Below, piece after piece: positions 62,577-64,000 of a stretch of DNA of 64,000 bases (its first letter is position 1; each line of letters opens with the position of its first letter). Source of the stretch: Rhabdornis inornatus (taxonomy: Eukaryota > Chordata > Aves > Passeriformes > Rhabdornithidae); assembly GCA_013397075.1 (NCBI GenBank), contig VWZS01002869.1, positions 620,001 through 684,000 on the forward strand, written 5' to 3'. A program made the translations under genes and the position numbers. Below the pieces are notes generated by a model. That model saw nothing but the letters and a program-made list of their open reading frames with translations, searched no databases and was not told the origin of the DNA.

Positions 62577-64000
62577 ACAAACAGGCTTTTCTTTCTTCAG
62601 ACTTCTGGCGCCTAAAAACACGATGTTTCTTATTCCTTAAGGCAGGTCCTACTAATTCCAGTAGCTAAAGAATTCAACCTGCTATAGTTCTCCCAGAAAC
62701 ATTCTTGATATTCATTGCTTTCTTGGCAGATGGATTTCATTGCTGATTTATAGGATAGATCTTAAAACCGGTGTGGTATACCAAGAGAGTTGGAGAGCAG
62801 GACACAAGGTCTCATTTCCAGTTTTAGTGAAAGAAAGAATTCAATACTCTGTTTAATTATAGCAGTTCTGATAAGGGCTCATTTATGCTAAATAACAGCT
62901 TCTGTGTTAACTCAGGCATAGGTTTTGGAGGTCCTAAACTTTGTGTGGCTTCCACTTGAACAAATAAGAAACTGGAGCGAGCAATGCAGATTTAAAAAAA
63001 ACAAACCCTAACTACATCTTACTTTACCATCCTGTCCTTGTCCCCACAACCTTTTCTATTTACCACAAACTCCTCCAAATCCCACAGCCTTGTTCCCACA
63101 TAGTCTTCCTCCCAAGCACCCATTCATCAGAATCCCTAGATGATGGATCTCTCCAAGCAGGATATACAGTTCCATTGCACTAGACCTGCCTGGCTAAGAC
63201 CAGCTCTTCACCTTTATCAGTACCAATGACAGACTTGTGTCTTCCTTTATTTAGTGGTGGCTTAGGCTCAGCCAGCAGTGGGTTATAGAGCTGTGGTGTC
63301 AAGCATGTTTTTTGTGCCTCAACAGGGACGCAAAGATGGGGAATGCAACAGATAGCTCCACATAGTAAATCTTCACCTAAGGTAAAGTGTGCAAACACAA
63401 GACAAAATGATTCAGAACTTAATGTGTGGTAGAGGAGGGGGAATCAAGCCTCTTCGTATTCAAGATGATTCTAATGGAAAAAAAGGTGATGTTTTCATCC
63501 CTGCTTTTGAGGTCTGTCTCATGTTAAACTGATCCACCTGCAGGCCTAGTGCTTAAGGCACAAAAAAAATGCTGAAGTGTGAGAGCTGCATACCAAACAC
63601 TGACCTTGAAACAGCAGCTTGAGTGAAAGGAAACATGTCTCTGGGTGCTAGATAATTGATTTAACTTTAAAGCAAACCAAGACTAAATGCAAGATCTCTG
63701 TGGGAAAAAGAACATATGGTCAAACCCAGAAAACCCCTCCACACAGAGACAAATTGAAGAAGAGCAATCCAAACAAACCTGGAGACCTCAGCTAACTAAT
63801 CTCCCTTGAAAACACAGGTGCCCAACTTCTTCTTTGGTGAGATGTGCATATAAGAGGCTATCATCTCCTTGACAGTCTCTCAGCTCAGGTAAAATTGGAG
63901 CAGAGGAGGCTGCTTACCTGCTATTCATCCTTCTCTACACCTTCAGCTCAACTCTGCCCTCAGCTGAACAGATGGGCATGCCAGGCTCTTAGGAAGAAAG
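62577..64000. other. No gene seen at the 3' end of the window
   Basis: Unique sequence after the ERVL-type LTR. No exon, repeat or RNA gene was recognised. Confidence 0.5.

Noticed and set aside
62606..62612. TGGCGCC as a lysine-type primer-binding site after the ERVL-type LTR
   Set aside because: Only seven bases match, it lies about 30 bases past the likely LTR end, and the following bases do not continue the tRNA complement.

Overview
The window is vertebrate nuclear DNA, almost certainly from a bird and probably a neoavian such as a songbird. Truncated CR1 LINE fragments occur on both strands, several ending in the octamer-like ATTCTATG tail. There are LTRs of avian endogenous retroviruses (one with the sequence style of songbird ERVL LTRs), gene density is very low, and the one clear gene has a single coding exon. 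No bacterial, phage or organellar features are seen.

The only intact protein gene is a 324-residue class A GPCR of the OXGR1 (2-oxoglutarate receptor 1, GPR99) family at 37862-38836 on the + strand. About 21 kb upstream, in the same orientation, 17045-17884 holds a broken relative with at least three frameshifts, one nonsense codon and no recognisable TM7. Both copies have a splice-acceptor-like sequence just before the coding start, so the pair looks like a DNA-level tandem duplication rather than a retrocopy. In several segments (end of TM3, TM4, second extracellular loop) the dead copy resembles canonical OXGR1 more than the intact copy does. The intact copy lacks most of the basic residues that form the dicarboxylate pocket in this receptor group, so it may be a diverged paralogue with a changed ligand.

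Layout: 1-7.2 kb is unique sequence with short repeats. 7.2-14.2 kb has five CR1 fragments and a (CATC)n array. 14.6-15.1 kb is an AT-rich block that resembles a conserved non-coding element. 17.0-17.9 kb is the pseudogene, followed by an old CR1 reverse-transcriptase remnant. 22.5 kb has a MIR-like SINE. 25.0 kb has a near-perfect foldback. 25.42-26.74 kb is a full LTR followed by an 18-base primer-binding site for tRNA-Gly(GCC) and a short leader. 27.4-29.1 kb has two CR1 remnants. 36.3-36.5 kb is a strongly strand-biased T/G tract. 37.8-39.05 kb is the receptor gene with its polyadenylation signals. 39.7-56.1 kb has CR1 fragments, a second MIR-like SINE, an old L3-like CR1 and a minus-strand LTR candidate. 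58.6-59.2 kb is a solo LTR holding a 21-bp perfect inverted repeat. 62.1-62.6 kb is an ERVL-type LTR with internal duplications.

All family assignments come from reading the sequence against remembered consensus and protein motifs. No search, alignment program or expression data was available. Flanking genes expected near OXGR1 in vertebrates (MBNL2 and HS6ST3 sides) were not recognised in this window.
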